64,000 nt of DNA from Nymphaea colorata. Lineage: Eukaryota; Streptophyta; Magnoliopsida; Nymphaeales; Nymphaeaceae. The notes beneath the pieces are model-generated. The model was not told the DNA's origin. It searched no databases and saw only the letters and a program-made list of their open reading frames with translations. Positions 47,850 through 58,000 of the stretch are shown piece after piece. The translations under genes and the position numbers were made by a program. The stretch lies in contig NC_045148.1 in NCBI RefSeq assembly GCF_008831285.2, positions 6,577,001 to 6,641,000 of the forward strand, read 5' to 3'. Position 1 is the stretch's first letter. Every line of letters starts with the position of its first letter.

Positions 47850-50560
47850 CTTTAGTTCTTATGTCTGCAATATGTACTAATTATTCTATATCCTTTATTT
47901 ATTTTGACTATTAATTTTTTGTGTATGCATGCTGCTGTTAGAAACAAAACATTGCAACTTCATTGTCATAAAATGCTTTGAGTTGCTCCCGAATAAAGTA
48001 AGATAAAGTTTCACAACCAAATGACAAGTGAATTACTCTAAAAAAAAAAATAATGAACTCTGCCTTCGTAGTATATGAACCGTAACAACAGACATCTTTG
48101 CACTCCTAAAAGCGATGGCATTACTTGCCAGTACAAAAACATCTGGTGGTAGATTTCCTATTGTCAGGACATCTACCAACATATGCATCTGAATAGCCAA
48201 CAACCTCTAAGTTGGTCCACCTTCTCATGGGTTAATACATAGTTTTTTTCCTATGCACGTACCACTGTGACATTTTTGTGGCCTACAATGACCAAGCTTT
48301 GGATGCAACTAGATCTGTGATGGACCCCAACAACACGCATACTTTATGTCACATTTGTATGTAGGTTTGTACATACTAGAAGTTGCCAGTTTTTGGTGCT
48401 GATGGTATTTCACACATTTGTGTCTTTCCATCTTTAGTTTGAAGAAAATACTTTAAGACTCAATTTATCACCTTTACTGTAGGTGCTATAGTAAGAGAAG
48501 GATTCTCAGTCCAGTCCCATTATTTGAGAAGCTGAATGGTATAAGTTTTTTGGGTGATGCCTAAAACACTTTCAGCCCTGGATGGACATATTTCAATGTC
48601 GATAACTGAAACAACCTCTCCCAAGTCCTTCATTTCAAAATGAGTTGAAATAAATTTTTTAATCTCTATTAACATATTCTAATCATCGGTTGCAAATATA
48701 AAATAATGTCATCTATATATGATATCATAATTATGAGAGTATGACTCTCTTTCAAAGAGACTTTGAGGTTGTCACGTATAAATTTTTTTTTTAAAATCAC
48801 CATTACGAAAGTTATTTTCACATCCATTGGGAACAACTCTAAATTGCTCGCAATAAGCTGCAGGGACAAAGATCCTTCTAATTGACTCCTTAGTCAAGAT
48901 AGGAGAAAATGCATTCTTATAATTGTTTTTCTCTATATGATGAACCATTTGCAACTAACATTGCCTTATATCTCTAAATTTTTCCCTTGGAAACTCTTTG
49001 GGTGTTAAAGGGCTCGCTTATACTTTATAGGGTCAACTCCCCGGGCAAAACAATATAGTCAGATACTTGATTTTTAGCATTATATTATTTTTTTTTTCTT
49101 ATGTGTAAATTGCTTACACTCAATAGTTTTGTAAAGGTAATAAAATCAATGAAAAAATTATTGGGTTCTTGCAAATTCACCACATGATTTGCATAATATG
49201 ACATGCTATTGGCGTACGCTATTAAAAATTTGTGTGACTAGAATTTCATACCATAAAGTAATGGAAAGAGTTGAATGATTGAATGTAGGTCACATGATTT
49301 CTATAAGCTTTTGGTTTCTCCTTTTAGCTACATCATTTTGATAGGCATAACTGTCCATAATGTATTAAAATAAATTACTTTCTTCTTTGAGAAGTCATGC
49401 TAATGGCCCTTTCCATTATCATATATAAAGTATTTATTGCTTTACAGAATTGTTCTTTTACTTCTTCTTAAAGTCTATAAAAATTTGAAAAACTTCAAAA
49501 TTTTCAATAGAAATTAGAGATACATATATCGGGGCTAATCTTCAATTAAGATGTTAACCAATAGTTCTGCTTATATAACATGGGGTAAACGGTCTGCATA
49601 TACCATATTAATAATTTTCAATTTGCGGTTGCAGCACTCTTTGTTGTGTTTTTTATATGCATTAGTTTGTTTAATTAGCCTTAGTGATAAAATCAATGGA
49701 TTCAATAAGACCTTCTTTCACTAGCCTTCGGTTTCCATCTTTGAAGATATATCCCAAACGATACTGCTAGTCTGCTAGAGCTGCAGAGCATATAAGATTG
49801 GTCATTCAATAAGTTTTTCTATCAACATATTCTCAAAAGATAAAGATTCATGGATATGAATCTTGGTTTTAGAATTATATAAACCATCACATGAACATGT
49901 AGAATCATCCAAGACTGAATCTCTATAAGTGAATAACTTTGAACTTTCAAATTTAAAGTAATATCTAAATTCAGGTAGCCTTGAAATAAAAAAAATTATA
50001 TGACAATATATAGAATGTATCAACCAAATCTAAATTGAAACCACTCCCTAAGACAAACCTACGTATACTAGTGGCTTTACACGTGAATGCACCTTGGTTC
50101 ATGAGAAAATGCCTTTTTCATGGTCCACTAAATGCTTGTTAGTCTCAAAGGCCTGCAAGGTACTAATGAACAATAGCACGAGTCAACCCACTAGCTTTTT
50201 ATAAGGATATTAATTATGTTGCCTTTTTGAGAAACAAATAACTAATTATCCTTCTTAGAGACCAATTTGTATTTTTTCAACAATTTGCCTTGTATTTCTT
50301 CTTCCAAAAGAATAATTTTATAGGAGAGACATCCCTCTAAAACTTGATGATTGGTTATGTACCTCTACAGTTTGCCTTTTTATTAAGGGCATTCTTCTTT
50401 GGTCCATATCTATATTGACCTTTATAAAAATCCATATATGCATACTGCTTATTCTCCATTCTCAATCTCTCTTCTTTCTCAATATATGTGGACATCAAAT
50501 GATTGAATGTCCATTCAACAGTATTTGAGTTGTAAGAGATCAAAGACTATATTGACAAGG
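47850..50560 (-). mobile_element. Decayed Ty1/copia element
   Basis: Read on the minus strand, copia domains appear in order. A gag-like piece lies at about 50543-50355 (VEWTFNHLMSTYIEKEERL). RT motifs occur at about 48880-48700 (LELFPMDVKITFV, NGDFKKKIY in a neighbouring frame, and ISYIDDIIL for the YVDD box). A C-terminal RNase H relic lies at about 48230-47950 (VVGYSDAYVGRCPDNRKSTT, then after breaks TKAEF). The integrase region between is too decayed to identify. Stops occur throughout. No LTRs or primer-binding site were identified, so the ends are approximate. Confidence 0.7.
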
Positions 50561-50974
50561 TAACATTTTTTATCAAATGGGCCAAGTAGAAGTTTGAAAT
50601 GGTAAGCTTCTCATCATTTAGTTGAGATATTCTGTTTTCATTTCTAGAGTATGCAGCTGTATGGAACCGCTGTCCATATATGTCATAGACATTAATTTTA
50701 AAATTAAGATGACAGCTCTGGCCTTGTTAGAACTGACAAATTGGGTGTTCATAGTAATGATGAGTTCTTTCGTTTTCCTTCATGTACCAATAGCATTCTT
50801 AGTACTCTTAGATACTCTAGACTACAAAATCAGTATGCTAAGTTAATTAGATTGCACCCACTTATAAAATCTTGATTTCTCTTCTATTGTTAGTTAATTG
50901 GGCAGGTTCCTTTTTTACGTATGATTATATTTACACGTCCATATCATAGTGTGAAAGACAAAATTTCTTCCCAA

Positions 50975-51192
50975 TGATCCTTGCCCTAGAGAAGTGGAAG
51001 CCTGACTTGATTGGGAGGCTATTCATGGTGCGCACAGACCACGTAGGTCTCAAGTACCTTCTCTAACAAAGGATCTTCACCCCTATACAGCAGCGGTGGG
51101 TTGTAAAGTTGTTAGGCTACGACTCTGTAATCCAGTACTGCAAGGGGCCAAAGAACATAGCCGCTGATGCCCTGTCCTGTCTGTGCAAGCAC
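50975..51192 (+). pseudogene. First Ty3/gypsy RNase H fragment
   Basis: LALEKWKPDLIGRLFMVRTD, then GLKYLL, a TAA at 51064, then QQRWVVKLLGYD and AADALSCL. This is the C-terminal half of gypsy RNase H with the HDASGLAL counterpart missing. Sequence before 50975 is unrelated and AT-rich, so the fragment starts abruptly. It resembles the second copy at about 51763-51990 but is clearly diverged from it. Confidence 0.8.
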
Positions 51193-51291
51193 TTTGCCAC
51201 TCTTTTGGCCATTTGGACACTCTTCAAGAGGAGCAAATGGCCAGGGACGTGTTGCGATGCCTGCAATCTTCAGTGGAGCAGCACCTCAGCT

Positions 51292-51662
51292 CTAGGCCTG
51301 GGCAACGGGCCGGGCTGGCCCGATCTGGCCCGGCCCGGCTGGCCCGTCGGGTCGCTCAGCCTGGCCCGAACCCGGCCCGCCCCGCCCTCCTTTCCCCTCC
51401 TGGACGCCCTTTCCCCGCCCTCCCGAGTCCCGCCCCCTTTGCCCCCGCCCTCCCATCGCCCTCCGGCTATGGCCATTGGGTCCCTGCCGACGGCCCACAC
51501 AGAGGAGGGGGGGGGAGCGGGGGGCGGGACTCGGGAGGGTGGGGAAAGGGCGTCCAAGAGGGGAAAGGAGAGCAGAGGGGGAGAGGGAGAGGGAGAGGGG
51601 GAGCAGAGAGGGAAATGGGAAGGGAGAGGGAGAGGGGGAGCGGAGAGGGACTGAGGGAAGGG
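51292..51662. repeat. GC-rich foldback insert between two RNase H fragments
   Basis: About 370 bp of extreme composition: first GGCCCG-type degenerate repeats (51292-51385), then an inverted repeat, then a purine-rich (GGGAGA)n-like tract to about 51662. The inverted repeat has arms 51387-51437 and 51520-51570, 51 bases with two mismatches and an 82-base loop. The left edge GGCCTGGGCAACGGGCCGGG looks like the terminal sequence of plant hAT-type non-autonomous elements, but no matching right end was found. It interrupts gypsy-derived sequence. Confidence 0.7.
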
Positions 51663-53450
51663 AGCGGGGTACTGGGACAAGAAGGACACCCCATCGCGTA
51701 CATGTCAAAGTCCCTTACTAGCCGGGCCAAACCCCTCTCCACGTATGAGAAGGAGTTACTCGCTATTGTACTTGCGGTGGAGAAGTGGCGCCCCTACCTC
51801 ATTGGGTGCAAGTTTATAGTCAGGACATATTAGAATAGCCTGAAATATATGCTCAAACAGCGAGTGTCTACCCTGACGCAGCAGAGATGGCTAGCAAAAT
51901 TACTTGGGTACGACTTCGAAATAGAGTACAAAAGAGGTCCTGAAAACACAGCGGCAGATTCCCTTTCTCGTTTGATCGAGCAGTTCCTCACGCTATCTAT
52001 TGTAGAAACAGATTTATGGGAAAAGTTGACCAGTGACCAACAAGCAGATCCGACTTTAAAGCTCATCAAGGGTTCAGTGGAACAGAACCCATGATCAATT
52101 CTGTTTTACTCAGTCAAGGGGAATCTGTTGTATAAGAAGAACCGAGCAGTGGTTCCTCCAGACTCCGGGCTAAAACAGGAACTCCTACGACATTTCCATG
52201 GCTCTCCAGCCGCGGGTCATGAGGGGGTTGCGAAAACCCTTAGCCGAGTTAAATCCCAGTTTTGGTGGCAAGGCATGAAGGCGGAAGTGTAGAGATACAT
52301 CTGACAATGTGTGGTTTGTCAACGGGAGAAGTACGAGGCCATTAAGCTTCCTGGGCATTTAAATCCTCTCCCTATACCATCCAAACAATGGACAGACATC
52401 ACCATGGATTTTATCGACGCTATGCCTCGATCTGAGGGCAAAGAAGTGGTATTAGTGGTGGTTGATCGTCTTACCAAGTATAGCCACTTCACACCCTTGC
52501 CACGATCTTATCAAGGGCCAATGGTGGCCAGTGTATACCAGGAGTATGTGGGAAAGCTTCACGGAATGCCTCAATCCGTGGTATGTGATAGGGACTCCAT
52601 TTTCATGAGCACGTTCTGGCAAGAGTACATGAAGCTCATTGGTACCACGTTGAATTTCAGTACAGCCTATCACCCGCAGACTGACGGGCAAAACGAGATT
52701 GTGAATGAGTCCTTAGAGACTTATCTAAGATGCTTCACGGGAGAACGACCAAACACTTGGGTAAGATTCTTACCATGGGCCGAATTGTCGTATAATACCA
52801 GTTGGCACTCATCTACCGGGATCACCCCGTATGAGGGAGTATATGGTTTCCCTCCTCCGCCTATTTCAAGGTACGAAGGAGGCACAATAGAAGATGACAG
52901 TGTCAACTGTGAGTTGTGCACAAGAGAGGAAGTTCTCGACTCTCTCAAACAGAAGATAGCCAAGGCGCAAAACCGCATGAAGCAAACTTACGACAAGGGT
53001 CGTAAAGACCGAGAATTTGAAGTGGGCCAATACATATGGCTGAAAAGGCTACCCCTAAAGCAAAAATCATTATGGGTCAGCCTTACTCCAAGTTGTTACC
53101 CTGATACTATGGCCCATACCCGGTACTTCAAAAAGTTGGGAAGGCAGCCTACAGACTTGGCCTTCCACGAGCTTCGATGGTGCACCCCGTATTCCATGTC
53201 ACGCGCCTTAAACTGCACCATGGGGATGTGCCAACATTGATAGAACAAGTGCCAGATACATAACCTATTCTCTACCAAATTTTAAAGCATCGATATGTAC
53301 AGCGGCAGCGAAGGACTAGACATGAGGTACTGGTTGAGTGGGAAGGACCCGACAGGGGCACCTTCCGGAAAGAATTTGGGACAGTTGTGCATCGCTTCCC
53401 CTCCGAAAACGCTCGAGGACGAGCTCAATTTAAGGAGGAGGGATCTATTG
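51663..53450 (+). pseudogene. Ty3/gypsy (chromovirus-like) pol 3' part: RNase H, integrase, chromodomain relic
   Basis: One frame runs from 51663 to about 53060. It carries RNase H (GHPIAYMSKSLTSR, LSTYEKELLAIVLAVEKW, LLGYDFEIEYKRGPENTAAD) and an integrase zinc region (HFHGSPAAGHEG ... CVVCQ). The integrase core has DFIDAMPRSEGKEVVLVVVD, VVCDRDSIF and TAYHPQTDGQNE with the DDE residues visible, and a C-terminal RPNTWVRFLPWAELSYNT. Stops interrupt it at 51831 (TAG), 52092 (TGA), 52290 (TAG) and 52302 (TGA). A frameshift near 53060 precedes a chromodomain-like end (VLVEWEGPDRGTF, 53328-53366). RT, protease and gag are absent from this window. A purine-rich AAGGAGGAGGGA just before 53449 looks like a polypurine tract. 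Dead element. Confidence 0.9.
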
Positions 53451-53452
53451 TG

Positions 53453-56400
53453 GACCCACTCCTAGGTCTGAACCCAGAAAAGGCCGTTCAGGCCGAGCCT
53501 AGCAGTAGGCAGCAGAGAGCGTCAGATCTATGAGCACGGTCTCTTCAGATAGAAGATCCCAGAGAGGTTAAGGCAGCACTAGAATCAGTTGCGGTGGGTG
53601 GAGCGAGCGGAGCAACAAGGTCTGAGTGTGTGCTCATGCAGGAAGATCGTCAAGGCTCATCGAAACTAGTTGTAGGACTCTTCGAGTTAGAAGCGTTAGA
53701 ACCTAACGTGAGTCTGATCCCTAGAGCCCTTGAGGCGGTCTAGGACCAAAGGTCTTAGGCAAATGGCTAGGCCATTCAGGCCTAACCCTTGATCCAAATT
53801 CGAAGTGTGGGCAGTTCCCCGCACGAGGTCCCCACCCTGGGCTCGCAAGGCTTAGGTGTGGTTTACTTTTACTTAGGCAAATTTCTATTCAGCACTTCTT
53901 GATTCCGGATTTGGATTTAGCTTAGACTTAGTGAAGTGGGTTGTGCTCCACGATTCTTTTGTTATTTGGATTTAAGTTGAAGACCCAGTCTTGGATTGTT
54001 AACCGGTCCATTTAGGTAATGTCTATATACTTTTGGATCCATGTACAAACATGCTTTTTGATGAATTGAAGTTCATTTTGAACAATTGACTCTTTCTCCT
54101 CTCTTGAGCTCTCCATCTCTCTCTCGCACTCCCCCTAACCCGAGGTGTGTTCTCCTTCCCCTGTCGCACCCCCTTCCTGCGTGGTGCTCCCTTCTCCTCG
54201 TCATCCCTCTTGGTGTTCCCGGCGTCCCATTGGCAACGACGGCATCTTCTTCAACGAACCAGCAGCCTCCTCCTCCTTCTTTGGATCCCTTCTACCTTCT
54301 ACCTCTACCCACTCGGCCTACGGATCAACGACTAGGTGTTCTTCACGGCTTCGGCAGTGTAGCGGCTTCCTTGACCACAGACATACCCCTCAAGCATTCA
54401 AGCGTGACCTCGGTGCCTTCCTTCTAACCCCGAGAAGGTTGAGAGACCATGTCACTACCAGGAAGATTGAAGACGACGTGCGAACGACAACTTCAATAGG
54501 GATGGCTTCAAGGTTAGTACATTGGATTTTTAGTGGATTTTTGAGTTGGTAACGGACGTCCTTCTTCGTTGTTCATCCACAGCACTAGGTCTCTCTCTCA
54601 GCATACCCGAGTGCTAGATCTCGGTGCTTAAGGTGTCCTTGCCCAGCAGCACCCCCTACCTGCTTGGAATCGGCTACCAATCCCTTGGTACGAGCCAAGC
54701 CACTTTGAAAGAGATCGATCGGTGAATCAAATAAAGTAAGTCAACAAAACTGCTGTCGGCCTCCCAAAAGAGATCTCGAATTCTAGCAGCTTTCAACCCA
54801 GCGAAAGATCAAGTTTAGGACGAGATCTCCATTCAAAGAATAGCCCAGAAGGATCACAATAAAAAATAGTACATAATATCAAATTTTGGGCTAAATCGGA
54901 CAATGCTACATTGAAGACTGGCTCTCGCCTGAAAATCAAAATTCCAGTGGCTGCTGCTACTTTTCCGGCCACCGCTGCAACTCCTAGCGTGAGGATAAGT
55001 CTGCCCTCGTCTCCATCAAGGTCCCAGTCAAATTCATTAAGGGTACGCAGGTCATTTTCGCTTAGAAGGAACCCTAGCCACCGCAGCATTCGTGTGAAGC
55101 TCCCTTGGCCGCTGGTGCTATTCCGGGTAAGTCTCCTCTTGTCTCATCTCAGTTGTTCGATTCACCACGTGTCCAGCATCCAGCCTCTTGCCAATCATTA
55201 GCCAGCCACGTATCCACCCTTGCCATCCTCGTCCCAGCCGAGAATCCCTCTTGGATCTCGCACCCCTACGATCTTGGAAACCACTAGCCGCAAATCCCCT
55301 TCTTTCCTTATCGGCAACTTTTTCTTCTAGCCTACCCTAAACCGCTGCCAGCCTCGTCCCCCCATCTTGCCAAGTGTCCACATCCCTTGTGTCTTCCTGC
55401 CAGCTCACCTACCACGTCCTCCTCCACGTGTCCCAGCTGGTCCCACGCGCTGCCACGCCTTCTACGCGGCAGCCACCTCAGCCGTGCGGTTTCCCCCTTT
55501 ACAAAGTAGGAAGCCCTTGGCGCGTCCCCTCTAGCCTTTCCTAAATCTTCTCCACACTATCTCCATCTGATCCCCTTACCCAAACCGCACCTCCTCTCAG
55601 CCACCCATCTCCTCCACGTGTCTCCATCTGAGAGCAAGAGAGATCATGAGAGATTCTCCTTGGCCCATTTCCGATTCGCCAAAAATCTTCACCGATCTTC
55701 TCTCCTTCACTTTAGGAAAGATCAGATCAACCTTTCCTCCTCGCTAGCTTCCACCTAACGTACTCTATCGTGGCCGCTGATCCGACCACGTGTCATCATC
55801 TGGACGCAATCCCTTGGCACAATCAGCCAAGCCCTAATCCTCATCCCTTAGGCAGCCTCACGCGTCATCCTTCCTCGTTAGACAACATCCCTCAATTATC
55901 GCCCTTTGTCCTAAACCGGATACATCCTCAATCTTACCTTAGATGAAATAGGCAACTCCTAGCCGCCGCCTACCCTCACCTTCCCTCCTCAATCCTTAAC
56001 GCAACCCTACAGCCATGTGTCTAACTCGTGGGCTAGTCGAGCCTGCCCCCCTTAGTCAACCCGACTCACCAATTGGTCAAATTGACCGACCGAGCCTAGT
56101 GCTTTAACCCAAACCGTACCCACTTAAGCCTACCTATTAGTTAGGTAACCCATTTTGCACCTAAGCCCAACTCGACCAAGTCTACCTGAACTTAACCCCC
56201 TCTTGACTAGACCCAGCCTACCCATAGAGCCCATTCGGTCCTAGCCAACCCGAGCTTAGTTAGGACTAGGTCAAGCCGCATGAGCTAGCCTCTTCGCTAG
56301 CTACTCTGGCTCATCTATCGACCATCCTCCCCTCTCGTCGGCAGCAGTTCGACGCACGTGGCCGAGCCACACCCGGTGAAGGTAGGTCGGCATTGCCTTC

Positions 56401-57308
56401 TCGGTTGCAGCGCCCTCGTCAATCCTAGCGGCACCTCCGACCGCGGTACCAACGACAGACATTCTCCCTCGCAGCGGCACCTCAGGCCGCGACTTCAGCA
56501 ACAGGCGGTTGCAACCCCTCGGCCAGCGTTTCCAGCGCATGGCCGACCCTTCCTCGGCGTTTGGCAGCAGGCGGCTGCCTATTCCGCGCTCAGCTTCTCG
56601 GCAGCAGGCAGCTGCGAAGGCTGACGCCCCTCGGCCATCTTCGGCCTGCGCCAACAGCCTCATTCGTAGCCGGCAGTCTCGACAACAAGCTTCGTGGAGG
56701 CTCGCCTCAAACGGTCCTCTTGAACCGATGTTGCAATACCCGGGGTTTGGATTTCCCCCGTGGTGACTTATCCGGCATAGTCAAGATCCCTCTTGGCTGG
56801 TATTGTGTTCTTCTCCCCCTTGTAGCTTTCGGGGTGGTTGTGTTGCTTTCGCATTAGGTTGCATTTAATTTACTTGTTTTAATGCTTTAGCCCGGCTTCG
56901 GCCATTGCTCTCATTCGTGGCACATCGGAGGCGCAAGCGCCAAAGGCACGGTCACAAAGAGCTTGACCTACCTACTTGGGAGAGTGGTTTGCACGCTAGC
57001 TTGTGGTTTGCATGGTTTGCTGAAGTGAGTTGTGAGCGGATTCTTGTATCGCACACCTTTGTACGGCGTCACACCCTCTAGTTTTTGTAGTAGGCTTGCC
57101 TTAGGTATTTTTTTTGGGATACCCGCACTTGTACCTTCGTCCTACTGGGTTTGCGCAGGGGTCCTGTTCGGTCGGGTAGATTCTTGTATGCATTTGTTTA
57201 GGATTTTTTGTTTTCTAGATTGATCCTCAAGAGATCTTGGGAGTAGGATTCACTATTGGTTCACGCTCTCTAGCCGCAACCTGGTGTGGTCCTAACAGGG
57301 TCCTAACA
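53453..57308 (+). mobile_element. Candidate long 3' LTR of the gypsy element
   Basis: Begins TGTGGACCC directly after the polypurine tract and may end GGGTCCTAACA, so the ends would be near inverted repeats (TGT..GGACCC and TGTTAGGACCC). A TATA-like TCTATATAC at about 54021, followed by pyrimidine-rich sequence, fits an LTR promoter. A length of 3.86 kb is long but known for Tekay-type chromoviruses. GC content is clearly above the flanks. Short open frames (e.g. 54086-54552, 56301-56857) lack domains and exist in both strands, as expected of GC-rich non-coding DNA. The true 3' end could also be near 54730, with a different element after it. The 5' partner LTR is not in the window. Confidence 0.45.
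55166..55792. promoter_or_regulatory. Cluster of CACGTGTC (G-box/ABRE-type) motifs
   Basis: CACGTGTC occurs four times, at 55166, 55425, 55615 and 55787, within 630 bases of the candidate LTR. A fifth CACGTG lies at 56355. G-boxes bind bZIP/bHLH factors in plants. Whether these are used is unknown; they may simply be part of an internal repeat. Confidence 0.5.
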
Positions 57309-58000
57309 GTTCCCTATATAAGTGTTGTAGGTGATCGCTTCGTGCCCAAAGGAAGGAACACCAATATTTCTGGTCTACCAAAAATTTCGGATTAATTGCT
57401 GCTGCCGACCTGTAGCCTGTTTCCGCCGACCTATGGTTTGCTGCTACCGACTTATGGCTCACTGTTTGCTGCTTTGGATCAGGTATGTGCCTTCTTCCAT
57501 GACATATTCATGCCAAGTTATCCCTAACCGGGTCAAGCTAGACTAGGCCGTTCCAGGCCAGACCAGCCATCTCTGACTGGCCAAACCCTATTATCCTTGG
57601 CCATGAGCCAGGATAGGGTCCTACACCTGGCCAGTAGTCAGCAAGTAGGCCACGTAGCTGACCACATGTATTTTAGCCTGGCCAGTACCAAGGTACCCTC
57701 GATCATCATTGACAACTCATATCCAGCATTAGCCACACTTTGACACCGGCCGGCCAGCCAGACGTCAGCCACATGATGGACAACGGCTAGTAGACTCTTC
57801 CACCGTTTGGAGATAAAAAGGGACCAAGCCCTTCACGTAGTACTTACGATCATGCTCAGACCGATCAACTACCTAAGTCCGACCCACCTAGGCTCAGACC
57901 ACTCTTGAAGCACACTATGGAGCTCATACCAAATTTGAGTAGGTCCCCTCGGTTCGAGCCTACTCAAGCTGAGATTCGAACCCTTGTGCATTGATTAGCT
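57309..58000. other. GC-rich, retroelement-like flank
   Basis: Composition like the preceding block, with repeated GGCCAG/CTGGCC words (57550-57680), a GCTGC/CCGAC repeat at 57400-57475, TATATAAG at 57315 and GATAAAAAGG at 57812. Probably another LTR or retroelement fragment, but no coding domain or end motif identifies it. Confidence 0.3.

Noticed and set aside
51109..51833. Pro/Arg/Gly-rich open frames of 80-216 aa on both strands in 51.1-51.8 kb
   Set aside because: They arise from stop-poor GC-rich and purine-rich sequence in the foldback insert. Several frames on both strands are open at once and none has a domain outside the gypsy parts.
54086..56857. Several 60-135 aa open frames in the candidate long LTR
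   Set aside because: GC-rich DNA lacking stops by composition. No motif, and frames are open on both strands.
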